Assembly: GCF_014201515.1 (NCBI RefSeq)
Contig: NZ_JACHEQ010000005.1
Span: 1 to 64,000, forward strand
Direction of reading: 5' to 3'
From: Anoxybacillus mongoliensis
GTDB lineage: Bacteria > Bacillota > Bacilli > Bacillales > Anoxybacillaceae
DNA: 64,000 bases
The first letter of the stretch is position 1. The number at the start of each line of letters is the position of its first letter. The translations under genes and the position numbers were made by a program. Of the stretch, positions 10,201 to 18,964 are shown in pieces. The notes beneath the pieces are model-generated. The model made no database searches and was not told the origin of the DNA. It saw only the letters and a list, made by a program, of their open reading frames with translations.

Positions 10201-12206
10201 AAGAACAAAAACGGGCCTTGTTTGCATGGAAAAAGTATATTAAGCGCTATGGAAAAGGAACAGGGAAAAATGCGGCGATGTATTTACGAGAAGCGCAGCG
10301 AGAAATGGCAAAATGCCAAGGAGCGATTCCTGTTTGGATTATGCCGATTCAGCAAGTGTTGGAGAACTTCCCGGTCATGAATGAAAAGTTTGATGTTGTG
10401 ATTGTCGATGAAAGTAGCCAATGTAACATTTTAGCTTTACCTGTGTTGCTTCGTGCAAAACGTGCCATTGTGGTCGGGGATGATGAGCAAATCAGTCCGT
10501 ACGATTTAGGTGTAAAATCGGAAGATGTCACGAACCTCGTTCAACAATATTTGCAAGGCATTCCAAACGCGAGATTATTTGATTTGCAAACGTCGTTATA
10601 CGATATAGCCGATCAAACTTTCCCAAAATCGGGACGGCTCATGTTAAAAGAGCATTTCCGTTGCGTCCCAGAAATTATTCAGTTTTCTAACGATTTAAGC
10701 TATAACGGCAACATGATTCCTCTCCGTTTGCCGACGAAGGAAGAAATGTTGACACCACCTGTTCTAGCGATTCGTGTAGTAGACGGCTATTGTTCAGAAG
10801 GAACAGAAGCAATCAACAGATCAGAGGCGGAAAAAATTGTTCAGGATATCGCCGCGCTACTAAAAGATCCCGCATATGACGGTCAGACAATTGGTGTGAT
10901 AGCGTTACAAGGCAATAAACAGCACGAGCTCATTGAAACGATGTTGCGTAACACAATCGGTGAGCAAGCAATTATTGAACGAAAAATTCGCTGCGGCAAC
11001 GCCTACGCATTCCAAGGGGATGAGCGCGATGTTATGTTCTTGTCGATGGTCGTCGCGCTGAATCGTCGTTTTCAGTCACTGACGAAGAAAAACTTCCAAC
11101 AAATTTTTAACGTCGCTGCAAGCCGTGCACGCAATCAAATGCGCCTCTATCATTCGGTCGGATTAGAAGACTTGAAACCGGAGGATTTGCGGCATCGATT
11201 GCTTTCGTATTGTTTAAATCCAGCGCGCATGCAAGAGGAGATGAAAGAGTTAGAACAAATGTGTGATTCTCCATTTGAAGTGGAAGTGCTTCACCGCATT
11301 CGCGCACGGGGATTCCGTGTCATTCCGCAAATGAAAGTAGCAGGACGGCGCATTGACCTCGTGGTGGAGGGGATGCGTAATCGTTTGGCAGTGGAGTGCG
11401 ACGGGGAAAAATTCCATGGAATTGAGAAGTGGGAAGCGGACATGGAACGTCAGTATATGTTAGAGCGGATTGGTTGGACGTTCTGGCGCGTGCGCGGCCG
11501 TGACTTTTACCGCGACCCAGATCGCGCGCTTGCAAGTTTGTGGGTTAAATTAGAGGAAATGGGGATTGAACCTTATGAGGTGCAGTCGAATATTGAATGT
11601 ACGTCGATAAATGAAGAGATTACGTATGAAACTCAGAGTCAGTCTGTTGTTCGTCAAGTCGCGTCCGACAATCCAAAGGTACACTCAGCTCATGAACGAA
11701 GCAATGTTCGCGATTTCGCTGTTCAAGAGAAAGAAGGGGATGATGTCAGTGATTTCGAAATGGCGTCTTCCGCTCACGAATGGGAAGGTTTTGAGGATAA
11801 TTTCACAGTAGAACAACAAACGGTTCACGTTGATTCTCGGAATGAAGAAGCTGCCGTTTTAGCGAACGTCAAACTAACGCCTGAACTAAAGTCCACTGAA
11901 GCACAGACGGTTAAAAAGGTAGCTGCAAGCGAGGGGAAAGTTGGGGAAGTAGGCGACCATTTTAGTAAGGAATGGGAACGCATCGACAGCAGCAATATTG
12001 TCGATTATTTGCGGTCCAAAGGATTGGAAGTACTCGACAATCGAGAAAACAACGGAGTACTTTGGGTGCTAGGAAACGAAGAGCTGGAAGAACTATTAAG
12101 TCCATTAAAGTCGCATCGTATTACTTTTCGTTATTCACCGAACGGTGTTCAAGCAACTGCATACCGTGCTGCCTGGTATTGGGCAGGAGAAGATTGGGAA
12201 ATGTAA
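7293..12206 (+). CDS. Giant SF1 helicase (COG1112-like) fused to MTES_1575-type nuclease
   Basis: A 1637-residue protein. Residues 1-360 are unrecognised. A superfamily 1 helicase follows: Walker A VQGPPGTGKSH near 370, a long helical insert, Walker B VVIVDESSQ near 1037, VVGDDEQISP (motif III), LKEHFRC (motif IV), AFQGDERDVMFLSMV (motif V) and NVAASRARNQMRLY (motif VI). Residues 1325-1425 match the restriction-endonuclease-like MTES_1575/Vsr-type fold: RRIDLVVEG and AVECDGEKFHG supply the Asp and the E-x-D-type catalytic pair, then LERIGWTFWRVRG. A linker of about 150 polar residues leads to a C-terminal module (DNRENNGVLWVLGNEELEEL...TAYRAAWYW) seen in other large helicases. Helicases with this nuclease occur in defence systems such as Hhe. 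The ATG has GAGGTGAA upstream. Expected role: unwinding and cutting foreign nucleic acid. Confidence 0.85.
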   Translation: MGINKIERLFQYLIELSNQGSKVIRKYREYNDFYIWDAELFKLENCTVFPSELHDVWLEVRKVHIDKKEEVPPSPPNSLQGWLEDNYSDWKLETVHAKPMRVIEGEDGERPERFADDFNRQRAYETWLAEWKNWRNRLARKKREKKIYEDLFQVYQRFEREGERLEFVFGTGMLTWKKEESIEHPIATVRMELEFLAENGVFHLKPATNGIQAELEVLSGFSIPNAPQIQDMADQWREMELTKDIFHVLDESFVKLVHLLDANGEYVRDTRVPLSAGDAPKLYQRFLFMVRPKDQRVLKRDLRIILQGIQNGTLEVPPTIQSLVGEAIAAVPVDSDEWKQAQEDLFFPLPANEDQKEIARRIAVSYGVSVQGPPGTGKSHTIANLVSHLLAHGKKVLITSQKESPLRVLRDKIPKDIQSLCVPMLGGSRDSLQEIENAINSISEKLGSANINQLTKDIEQAKKALENSRRREAQYRTELRRLALKEHETVHWDGKAIFRADAARMLQKPPVPYDWIADDIEMNRSVPISEEQFAELWKLRGELTSTDYRLLMYELPERQSLPSSGDFHTLLAEGEALAERVRAGETDLSVPLPKEVLHEVLTILNHILAGEYLFERPLYRAILQDVDSGGVRKEIWEQFASEVKQTMESLLLSYKRLSDYVISLPAKPLFVFKQDVMKAKEALQQRKTGALYFLLKGKDVKYLFKEPVLNNKPVETVQEFEIIEQYIEAQEEKERLIRKWNNMMEPLGGTHIEDSPTTISQMDNELAVVYQVFEMVRKIDQLRLMLKEAAASMSLKWEELSTYHLIRQAVEQEIRKCELREWEEKYEGIQAELKQRMKQHNIHQIWEELLQALQTRDVVAWKTALDNLNRLQETKQKAARFESLLTVMKNVAPKTAQWIESLLGQDEPMPASFHVAWKFKTLHTWLHELDRFDSVELEKSIKLEQRTQQKLIQQIVAKSSWKYQLENITEEQKRALFAWKKYIKRYGKGTGKNAAMYLREAQREMAKCQGAIPVWIMPIQQVLENFPVMNEKFDVVIVDESSQCNILALPVLLRAKRAIVVGDDEQISPYDLGVKSEDVTNLVQQYLQGIPNARLFDLQTSLYDIADQTFPKSGRLMLKEHFRCVPEIIQFSNDLSYNGNMIPLRLPTKEEMLTPPVLAIRVVDGYCSEGTEAINRSEAEKIVQDIAALLKDPAYDGQTIGVIALQGNKQHELIETMLRNTIGEQAIIERKIRCGNAYAFQGDERDVMFLSMVVALNRRFQSLTKKNFQQIFNVAASRARNQMRLYHSVGLEDLKPEDLRHRLLSYCLNPARMQEEMKELEQMCDSPFEVEVLHRIRARGFRVIPQMKVAGRRIDLVVEGMRNRLAVECDGEKFHGIEKWEADMERQYMLERIGWTFWRVRGRDFYRDPDRALASLWVKLEEMGIEPYEVQSNIECTSINEEITYETQSQSVVRQVASDNPKVHSAHERSNVRDFAVQEKEGDDVSDFEMASSAHEWEGFEDNFTVEQQTVHVDSRNEEAAVLANVKLTPELKSTEAQTVKKVAASEGKVGEVGDHFSKEWERIDSSNIVDYLRSKGLEVLDNRENNGVLWVLGNEELEELLSPLKSHRITFRYSPNGVQATAYRAAWYWAGEDWEM

Positions 12207-12248
12207 GGGGAAGAAGGTTAGCCCTCTTATCACGCGAACGATGCACAA

Positions 12249-12275
12249 GGCACGTTGGTGGTTCACCAGCGTGCC
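12249..12275 (+). terminator. Hairpin after the helicase-nuclease gene
   Basis: GGCACG-T-TGGTG pairs with CACCA-G-CGTGCC around a three-base loop. It lies 43 bases after the stop. The T tract behind it is weak (TATTTAATTTT), so termination may be partial. Confidence 0.5.
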
Positions 12276-12318
12276 TATTTAATTTTCCAAAAAATGTGAT
12301 AGGTGAAATATAGAATAG

Positions 12319-12349
12319 TTTACCTATTTTTTAGAAACCGCGTTATAAT
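12319..12349 (+). promoter_or_regulatory. Putative sigma-A promoter for the four-gene operon
   Basis: A perfect -10 hexamer TATAAT at 12344-12349, 38 bases before the start codon at 12387. The best -35 candidate, TTTACC at 12319, has a 19-base spacer and is weak. Confidence 0.45.
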
Positions 12350-12386
12350 GAATGTGGATGAGAATAATTAGGAGTGTTGTGGAGCC

Positions 12387-14798
12387 ATGGACAACGCGAA
12401 GTATTCTTTGTTGATTTTTTCGCCTGATCTTCAACTGTCGTTGTTTCAGGAGATTTGTCAGTATGTTCAGAGTGGACGAAAAGTATATATGTTGACATTT
12501 GATGATCCGGAGCTATTGTTGGAAAATCCTATTTTTCAAGAAGCTCATCAAAAAGAATTATTGAACATATCGATGGTTCGCTATTCCAAAGAATGGGAAG
12601 GACGTTCATTGTTTATTGAAGATGGCCGTGTAGATGATCCGAGGTTATTAGATTATTTGTCACAAAACAGCTCGTTCAATAAAGAACAATATTTGCTCGA
12701 ACACGATCATATGAGCAGCCATTACATCGTCAAAGCAGGTGCAGGTACGGGAAAAACGACCACAATGATTAACCGTATTATGTTTCTTAAGCACATCGAT
12801 CCTTCTTTCGATTTACGCACCGCTGTCATGATTACTTTCACGAACGAAGCGGCGGCGCATATGCGATCAAAATTGTTGCAAAAACTAAAAAACTATTATG
12901 ATATGACGAAAGACCGAAAATATTTAGAGTGGATGGAACAAATCGATGGCATGACGATTGGAACGATTCATTCGTTCGCCCGCAAATTTCTTGTGACAGA
13001 AGGGCAAGCACTCGGCTTTTCCCGTACGATGAAAATTCGCTCATATAAGCACGAACGACGAAAAACGATTGAAAAATATATTGACCAATTTTCTCGTGAG
13101 CAACCAGATATATATAATCGTTTTCGCCACATTCCTCATTATCAAATTATTCGTTCGTTGAATGGGATCATTGAACAAATTCAAAATAAGTCGATGTCTT
13201 TGGAACGAGTGCACACGCTTGATTTCGGTAGCGATACTCATTATTTTCACGTGTTCGTTGATTATGTGGTCAAACGCACGATTGTAGAGTTGGATGAACA
13301 GAAACAAATGGAAGAAACGTTGGAAATGAGCGATTTAATTAGTCGCCTAACGTTGCTTTCCGATCTCCCTTCTGATTCCTTAAGGCTTGACATTCGCTAT
13401 TTGTTTGTTGACGAGATGCAGGATACAGATGAGATGCAAGTCGAGTTTATTAGTTGGCTTGTCGAAAAATATGGCTGTCAGCTATTTGCAGTAGGAGACG
13501 TCAAACAAAGCATTTACCGGTTCCGCGGCGCCGATTATACCGCATTTTCTCAACTGCAACAGCGCCTTGAAGAGATAGGAGCGTTATATCGTTTATATGC
13601 TTTGCAAAAAAATTACCGTTCCACGCCAACGCTGCTTCAGCAATTGAACACGTTATTTCGAAAATGGCCACATGTCGTGACAAAATTTTCGTTCGATTCC
13701 ACCGATGAACTACTTTCTGGACGCGAAGATCTAGAAGAGGAAGAAGGGTTAGTGGCACTTGAATTGGATGATGTATCGCTCCAATATTTGCTTTCTCGTT
13801 TAAAAGGGAAAACTATCGCCGTGCTTGTTCGCTCGAACCGTGAAGTGCTTGAAACGGTCAAACGGATTGAACATCTTGGATTTTTTTGCGATGCAGTCAT
13901 CTCAGGAGATTTTTACCGCTCATTACCTGTTCGCGAGTTTTATTTATTAGTCCGACGCTTAACCCATCCGAAAGTAGCTAAAGATCGGTATTTGTTTCAT
14001 CAAAGTTCTTATGGCGAAAACGACCTAACGATTGCTCGTGTGCTCTCCTCTTATTCTGCAGAGAAGCAGTTTATTCTCGAATTGCTCGAGCCGTTTGATC
14101 GGTCTGTCTATGAAAATTACAATTGGCATACGGAAGCAGCGCTTGATGTGCTGCAAAAGATCATTGCTGACATCCGACCGCATGAAGTGTTCCGGCGTCG
14201 CTATTATGCATATTTGCGGACGAAGTTTCCAGACGGGAATGTGGAGATGCAGAAAAAAGAGGCGATTGCTAAAATGAAAGAGTATAAGTTGAACATCGAT
14301 AAACTCATGTATTTGTTGAAAAAAGAGCTCGGAGGCTTTCGTGCTACCTTATATGATATCGAAGCATTTTTGGCGGTAAAGATGGCGACCGACACAACAG
14401 AAAACGAAGAGAAGTTAGAAGAAGAAGTGGCTCACCGTATTAAAGTGATGACTGTGCATAAGGCGAAAGGACTGGAGTTTGAGTATGTCATATTGCCGCT
14501 GACGAAAAACCATTTTACAAAACAAGGAACGACCGATGTATTTCTTACCTCTCACGGTTCTAGATGGAATGTCGGCTATTACGTCAATTGGGATGGGTTT
14601 GAATTACAAAATAACCACTATAAAGAGCACATAGGGGAAGAAAAACAAGAGATAGTAGCAGAAGAAGCAAGGCTGTTATATGTCGCTTTAACACGAGCAA
14701 AAAGGGCGGTGTACGTTAATAGTTCTTCGCCAATGACTCAATACACGGCGCAATGCTGGGACGATTTGCTTGAGAGTGGAGGAGTGCTGTATGTTTAA
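12387..14798 (+). CDS. UvrD/AddA-like SF1A helicase without nuclease domain
   Basis: The 803-residue protein begins with about 105 residues of its own kind. The SF1A helicase motifs follow: IVKAGAGTGKTTTMINR (Walker A, near 115), VMITFTNEAAAHMR (motif Ia), YLFVDEMQDTDEMQ (Walker B, near 342), AVGDVKQSIYRFRGAD (motif III), LQKNYRSTPTLL (motif IV), KVMTVHKAKGLEFEYVILP (motif V) and LLYVALTRAKRAVYV (motif VI, near 762). It ends about 30 residues after motif VI, so the C-terminal nuclease of AddA (usually around 1200 residues in total) is absent. It is the first gene of a tight operon; the stop overlaps the next start by eight bases. The partner looks AddB-like, so the two may form an AddAB-like heterodimer that unwinds DNA ends without cutting them. 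Confidence 0.85.
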   Translation: MDNAKYSLLIFSPDLQLSLFQEICQYVQSGRKVYMLTFDDPELLLENPIFQEAHQKELLNISMVRYSKEWEGRSLFIEDGRVDDPRLLDYLSQNSSFNKEQYLLEHDHMSSHYIVKAGAGTGKTTTMINRIMFLKHIDPSFDLRTAVMITFTNEAAAHMRSKLLQKLKNYYDMTKDRKYLEWMEQIDGMTIGTIHSFARKFLVTEGQALGFSRTMKIRSYKHERRKTIEKYIDQFSREQPDIYNRFRHIPHYQIIRSLNGIIEQIQNKSMSLERVHTLDFGSDTHYFHVFVDYVVKRTIVELDEQKQMEETLEMSDLISRLTLLSDLPSDSLRLDIRYLFVDEMQDTDEMQVEFISWLVEKYGCQLFAVGDVKQSIYRFRGADYTAFSQLQQRLEEIGALYRLYALQKNYRSTPTLLQQLNTLFRKWPHVVTKFSFDSTDELLSGREDLEEEEGLVALELDDVSLQYLLSRLKGKTIAVLVRSNREVLETVKRIEHLGFFCDAVISGDFYRSLPVREFYLLVRRLTHPKVAKDRYLFHQSSYGENDLTIARVLSSYSAEKQFILELLEPFDRSVYENYNWHTEAALDVLQKIIADIRPHEVFRRRYYAYLRTKFPDGNVEMQKKEAIAKMKEYKLNIDKLMYLLKKELGGFRATLYDIEAFLAVKMATDTTENEEKLEEEVAHRIKVMTVHKAKGLEFEYVILPLTKNHFTKQGTTDVFLTSHGSRWNVGYYVNWDGFELQNNHYKEHIGEEKQEIVAEEARLLYVALTRAKRAVYVNSSSPMTQYTAQCWDDLLESGGVLYV

Positions 14799-17298
14799 AG
14801 TGAAGTATTATAAGCATACAAAAAAATTTTATGAGCAATTCCGCATCCAGAACGGAGAGATTCATATTACCCAAAGTGCTGCTTTTGCCGACTACTTAAG
14901 CAGTATCGGCGGTCAAGCAAATCGCGTCTGGTCATATCCGCCATTTATTGAGGCACTGTTTCCGCATTGGCATCATCCTTACACGGAGGTGTACATACGC
15001 TCGCTCGTTCGCGATTACGTACATCGTCACGCACCGAAGGAAAAGGTGACGTACTTTGAAAAACGGCTCGATGATTTTTATGCATCTGTCCGTTTTTTGG
15101 CAGAAATCGGGCCATTTTCTTTATCTCCTCTTCCTTCGTTAAAGTTAAACGAGGAGCAGAGGTTTTTCATTGGCATGATGGAAACATTACGCTCTGATAA
15201 TGTCTTATTAGAATATTGGAAAGCGCGCGCCCACCTTTCGCGAAAAAGCGTAGCCGAAGCGTTGGGACTTGAGGATGACGCACATGTGATTTGCGTCCAT
15301 CACGTCGATTATATTGACGCACCTAAAATGTTGCTATTTTATTTGCTCGCACAAGTTGGATTTGATGTTGTTTTTTACATTCCGTTTAACCCAGGGGCAC
15401 CAAACTTATATAAAACGTGGTGTGACATTTATCGGCATGTGAGCAATGATGAAGGGAATTGGGAGTGCGTAGAAGAGTCGCAGCCACTACGGGGAGCGAA
15501 GTTTGCCCAGTACGTCGATGCTTCTTTTTCGATTTCAGATGATTCGTTTGACGGCATTAATTTTCTTTCGTTTGCTCATCCTACGGATTTAAAAAACTAT
15601 TTAGAACGGTGTCCGATCGAAAAAGAGCGGCATGAGGTGTTGGCGACTTACGAAGAAGAGTTGAACGTGTACGTCGGTCATCATCGAAATTCTCATTTTT
15701 ATGCGAGTCGATACGGAAAATTTTTTCTATCGTTGCAAAGATGCAAAAAAACAGAGGCGGGCGTTCTTCTGACGTATGACGACTATGTGAACATGATGAC
15801 CTCCGGATGGGTGCATTATGGAGCAATTGACGGGTCGCAAGCACTCACATTGTTAATTGATTTACGTAATTACATGGAAGGGGTCGCGACATTTGCGGAT
15901 ATTATAGATCGGTTGCAATCACTCATTAATCTGCAAGAAGTAAGCGCAGCTTTTGATGAGGTTGCCAAAGAGCAAGCGGGCCGCCATCGACTTAAGCAAT
16001 ATTTGAGCAATCCGTTCCGCAGCTTTTCATACGTCCATCGTTCTCGATACGACATCACTATTAAGCAGCTAATGGAGTGTACGAAAGACTTAGCGCGCAA
16101 AGTGCAGCGTTTGTTACTAGGGGAGCGAGAGAAGCGAAATGTTCGTGCGTATCTTCAAGAATGGAAGCAAGTATATGATTCTGTGAAAACACAATGGGAC
16201 GCAAAGTCCCAAATGAAGATGGAGATGCTCTTTTCGCTTTCGATACCGGAGCATTGGGAGTTTGCGAAAGAAGAAATGCACTTGTTTCTTTCCCTCCATT
16301 TCGGAGCGAAGGAACATAAGCACGATAAAATTTTGAATTTCGATCAGTTAGTGGGCAAGGCATTGAGTGCGAAACACGTGCATCTGACAGGCATGTCGTT
16401 TCAACTGTTTCCATGGAAAACGCCGGAACTGCCAAACGTGCTGACGTATACGTGGATGAAAGAATGCATTCGCCGCTCGTTTATCGGCTTGAACCAAACG
16501 ATGCGGATTAACGCTTTGTTAGTCGATTATTATTCGCGGCATGCAGCTAACAGCACGGCTGTATACGCTCTCTACCACTTATTAGCGTTTGGAAATGAAA
16601 CGGTCACGTTTAGTTATATCCAAAATTGGCGGGAACATGATGGACCAAGCATTTATTTTACTATATTGCAAGAATTATATGGAATGAAAGAAACGACGTT
16701 TGTGGAAGAAGAGAATGAGTTGTCGTGGGAAGTTCCGACGCTTGAGGAACAGTCATTTCCGGTGGAAGCGCTTCGACACATTCCTGATTTGTTATGGATC
16801 GACAGTGATTTTTGCAAGCGAAAATTCTTCTTGAACGCGTTGGTTGAACATCATCCTGTTTATGAAAATGACTTCCACCAACAGCAAGTGTTTTCAATAA
16901 TTGGTCGTCTTCTGAGCGAACAAGGGGATGGGGAGGCGTTGTTCCGCGAAACGATATTTCCACTCTTTCCGCAATGGACGAATGCGTTCAAGCAAAACTT
17001 GCTCGATACGTTAGGAATTTCAGGATTACGTGTCTACAAACAATACGAGAACATCTATTATCCGAAGGCGATGAAATATCTTCAGCGTTTGAAAAGTAAG
17101 TATCTTGTCACAAAAAATTGGAAGGCAAGACATCAGTATGATAACGATACATTTAAAGTGGACGAACATATACGCGGGTTGATGGACTATGTCGGCGTCT
17201 ATGAAGTGGAAGCAGAGAGCGGTGCGCATTGCCGTATGTGCCCATTCCTTCACGTATGTAAGGACGGTGAATATGTCATTGATGCAGTCAACAATTAA
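14791..17298 (+). CDS. AddB-like iron-sulfur protein lacking visible nuclease motifs
   Basis: About 835 residues, starting at the ATG at 14791 behind TGGAGGAG; an in-frame TTG at 14770 has no such site. No Walker motifs are present. Towards the C terminus VHLTGMSFQLFPW resembles the inactivated helicase part of AddB (pattern 'v.l.Gl....FP'). Cys675 in DFCKRKFFLNAL and the group HCRMCPFLHVC (Cys814, Cys817, Cys823) reproduce the split C...CxxCx5C staple that holds a 4Fe-4S cluster in AddB and related nucleases. Between these cysteines I see no clear D...ExK nuclease signature, and the span is short (about 140 residues). The protein is therefore probably a structural or DNA-binding subunit derived from an AddB-type ancestor. 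It overlaps both neighbours, which supports a complex with the two helicases. Confidence 0.65.
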   Translation: MFKVKYYKHTKKFYEQFRIQNGEIHITQSAAFADYLSSIGGQANRVWSYPPFIEALFPHWHHPYTEVYIRSLVRDYVHRHAPKEKVTYFEKRLDDFYASVRFLAEIGPFSLSPLPSLKLNEEQRFFIGMMETLRSDNVLLEYWKARAHLSRKSVAEALGLEDDAHVICVHHVDYIDAPKMLLFYLLAQVGFDVVFYIPFNPGAPNLYKTWCDIYRHVSNDEGNWECVEESQPLRGAKFAQYVDASFSISDDSFDGINFLSFAHPTDLKNYLERCPIEKERHEVLATYEEELNVYVGHHRNSHFYASRYGKFFLSLQRCKKTEAGVLLTYDDYVNMMTSGWVHYGAIDGSQALTLLIDLRNYMEGVATFADIIDRLQSLINLQEVSAAFDEVAKEQAGRHRLKQYLSNPFRSFSYVHRSRYDITIKQLMECTKDLARKVQRLLLGEREKRNVRAYLQEWKQVYDSVKTQWDAKSQMKMEMLFSLSIPEHWEFAKEEMHLFLSLHFGAKEHKHDKILNFDQLVGKALSAKHVHLTGMSFQLFPWKTPELPNVLTYTWMKECIRRSFIGLNQTMRINALLVDYYSRHAANSTAVYALYHLLAFGNETVTFSYIQNWREHDGPSIYFTILQELYGMKETTFVEEENELSWEVPTLEEQSFPVEALRHIPDLLWIDSDFCKRKFFLNALVEHHPVYENDFHQQQVFSIIGRLLSEQGDGEALFRETIFPLFPQWTNAFKQNLLDTLGISGLRVYKQYENIYYPKAMKYLQRLKSKYLVTKNWKARHQYDNDTFKVDEHIRGLMDYVGVYEVEAESGAHCRMCPFLHVCKDGEYVIDAVNN

Positions 17299-18952
17299 TC
17301 TTCATAAAAAGCGGCTTGATTTTGCGAAAAAATCGGCAAGAGCGTGGCAAAATTATTTTGATGCCCAAGGTCTTTTGCCGAATATTACGTTGAGCGCGGA
17401 ACAAATTTCCGTTGTGCAGCAAGAAGAAGAACAAATGTTAATTAATGGGTCGGCAGGTAGCGGCAAAAGTTTAACGCTATTGTATAAATTGCTGAAAGTG
17501 ATGGAGCAGGAAAATGAACCGCGCCGCATTTTATATTGTTCCTTCAATACGACGCTCATTGAAGATGCACGAAAACGAGTTGCGCAATCGCAGCGATTCC
17601 ATGAAATGAAAGACAAGCACACGCTTCACATGACGACGTTTCACAACATGGCTGCTGAACTGTTAAGAGAAATAGGTTTTAAAAATGCTGAGTTTTTGCG
17701 AGTAAATTTACAAAATATACGCCGATACGAGGAGGCAATTATTCGTCGTACAATCGCTCTCGTTGATTCATTTATGGATAGCGATGAATATCAACAACTG
17801 CCGCCTGAGCAAAAACTTTATAAAACACACGTGGGAACGTTTTTAATGGACGAAATTCTTTGGATGAAAGCGAATGGTTTTATTACGGAGCAGTCATACT
17901 ACGATTGTGAGCGCTCCGGCCGAGGGAACAATCCGCGTTTAACAAAAGAGCAGCGCCGTACAATTTTTCATTTATACAAACAATATCAAGAGTTGTTGAA
18001 AAAACAGTTTCATAATTATTTAGATTTAGAAGATTACGCGTTGCTACTTTTGCAACATTTAGAAGATATTCCAGAGTCGTTAAAGTATGATTATATTTTT
18101 GTTGATGAGGTACAAGATTTGCAGGCGATGCAGTTGAAGGCACTCATCGGGCTTGTAAAAAAATCGATTGTCGTTTCTGGAGATCCGAAACAGCGTATTT
18201 ACAAGCGTAGCCCGTTTTCGTACCGTGAGTTAGGGTTGCACATTGAAGGGCGGAAAACAAGGAATTTGCGGACAAACTATCGATCGACAAAAGAAATTAT
18301 GAAGCTGGCGAGCAGTCTGCAGTTCCTAGATGAAGAAAATGATCGCTTCGATGACCAGCGATTCGTACGTGAAGGGAAGAAACCTAGTATTTATTACTTT
18401 TCGCATGTGAGCGAATTGAACCGTCATCTCATTAGTCAAGTGAAAGATATTCACCGCCGAGATCCAGAAGCGACAATCGCGGTCATCCATCGCCATGACG
18501 CGGATGGTCATCTCATTCGTCAATGTCCTGTTTTCCATGAACTTAATCGTAATTTTGATGTCGTGACGGTGTCGCAATATGGGAAGCGCTTTGATTTGAA
18601 TAAACAAAAAAAGCCGCTCTTTTTCACTGATGCGTTCAGCGTGAAAGGGTTGGAATTCGATTACGTCTTTTTAATTCATTTCGATCGCGAACATTACCCG
18701 AACAAAAAAAGAATCGAGGATTTGGACAAAAGAGCGGGCGACAATAAAAACAGTGACAGCTACAACGCCGATTACGACGCGATATTAAACGATGAAAAGA
18801 AAGTGTTGTATGTTGCGGTGACGCGAGCGAAGAAAGAAGTACAGCTCATGTATACAGGTAAGACGTTCCGCAGCATTTCACCGTTTGTGCGCGATTTTTA
18901 CCGAGCGGATTATGACGCCTTTGGCTTTGATTCAGCCATTTATTCGAAATAG
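17273..18952 (+). CDS. UvrD/Rep-like SF1A helicase, second in operon
   Basis: A 559-residue helicase from the ATG at 17273 (AAGGACGG seven bases upstream), overlapping the previous gene by 26 bases. Motifs: INGSAGSGKSLTLLYKL (Walker A, near 58), DYIFVDEVQDLQ (Walker B, near 277), VSGDPKQRIYKRSPFSY (motif III), RTNYRSTKEIM (motif IV), TDAFSVKGLEFDYVFLIHF (motif V) and VLYVAVTRAKKEVQLMY (motif VI). It is short for UvrD because the 1B/2B domains are small. The family translocates 3' to 5' on single-stranded DNA. It differs clearly from the 803-residue helicase, so the operon has two distinct motors and not a recent duplication. Confidence 0.85.
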   Translation: MSLMQSTINLHKKRLDFAKKSARAWQNYFDAQGLLPNITLSAEQISVVQQEEEQMLINGSAGSGKSLTLLYKLLKVMEQENEPRRILYCSFNTTLIEDARKRVAQSQRFHEMKDKHTLHMTTFHNMAAELLREIGFKNAEFLRVNLQNIRRYEEAIIRRTIALVDSFMDSDEYQQLPPEQKLYKTHVGTFLMDEILWMKANGFITEQSYYDCERSGRGNNPRLTKEQRRTIFHLYKQYQELLKKQFHNYLDLEDYALLLLQHLEDIPESLKYDYIFVDEVQDLQAMQLKALIGLVKKSIVVSGDPKQRIYKRSPFSYRELGLHIEGRKTRNLRTNYRSTKEIMKLASSLQFLDEENDRFDDQRFVREGKKPSIYYFSHVSELNRHLISQVKDIHRRDPEATIAVIHRHDADGHLIRQCPVFHELNRNFDVVTVSQYGKRFDLNKQKKPLFFTDAFSVKGLEFDYVFLIHFDREHYPNKKRIEDLDKRAGDNKNSDSYNADYDAILNDEKKVLYVAVTRAKKEVQLMYTGKTFRSISPFVRDFYRADYDAFGFDSAIYSK

Positions 18953-18964
18953 AGGTGACGTGTC

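Noticed and set aside
12387-17298. Idea that these two genes are the host's housekeeping addAB
   Set aside because: Both are far too short, the AddA-like protein lacks the nuclease domain, and the order is reversed compared with the usual addB-addA of Bacillaceae.
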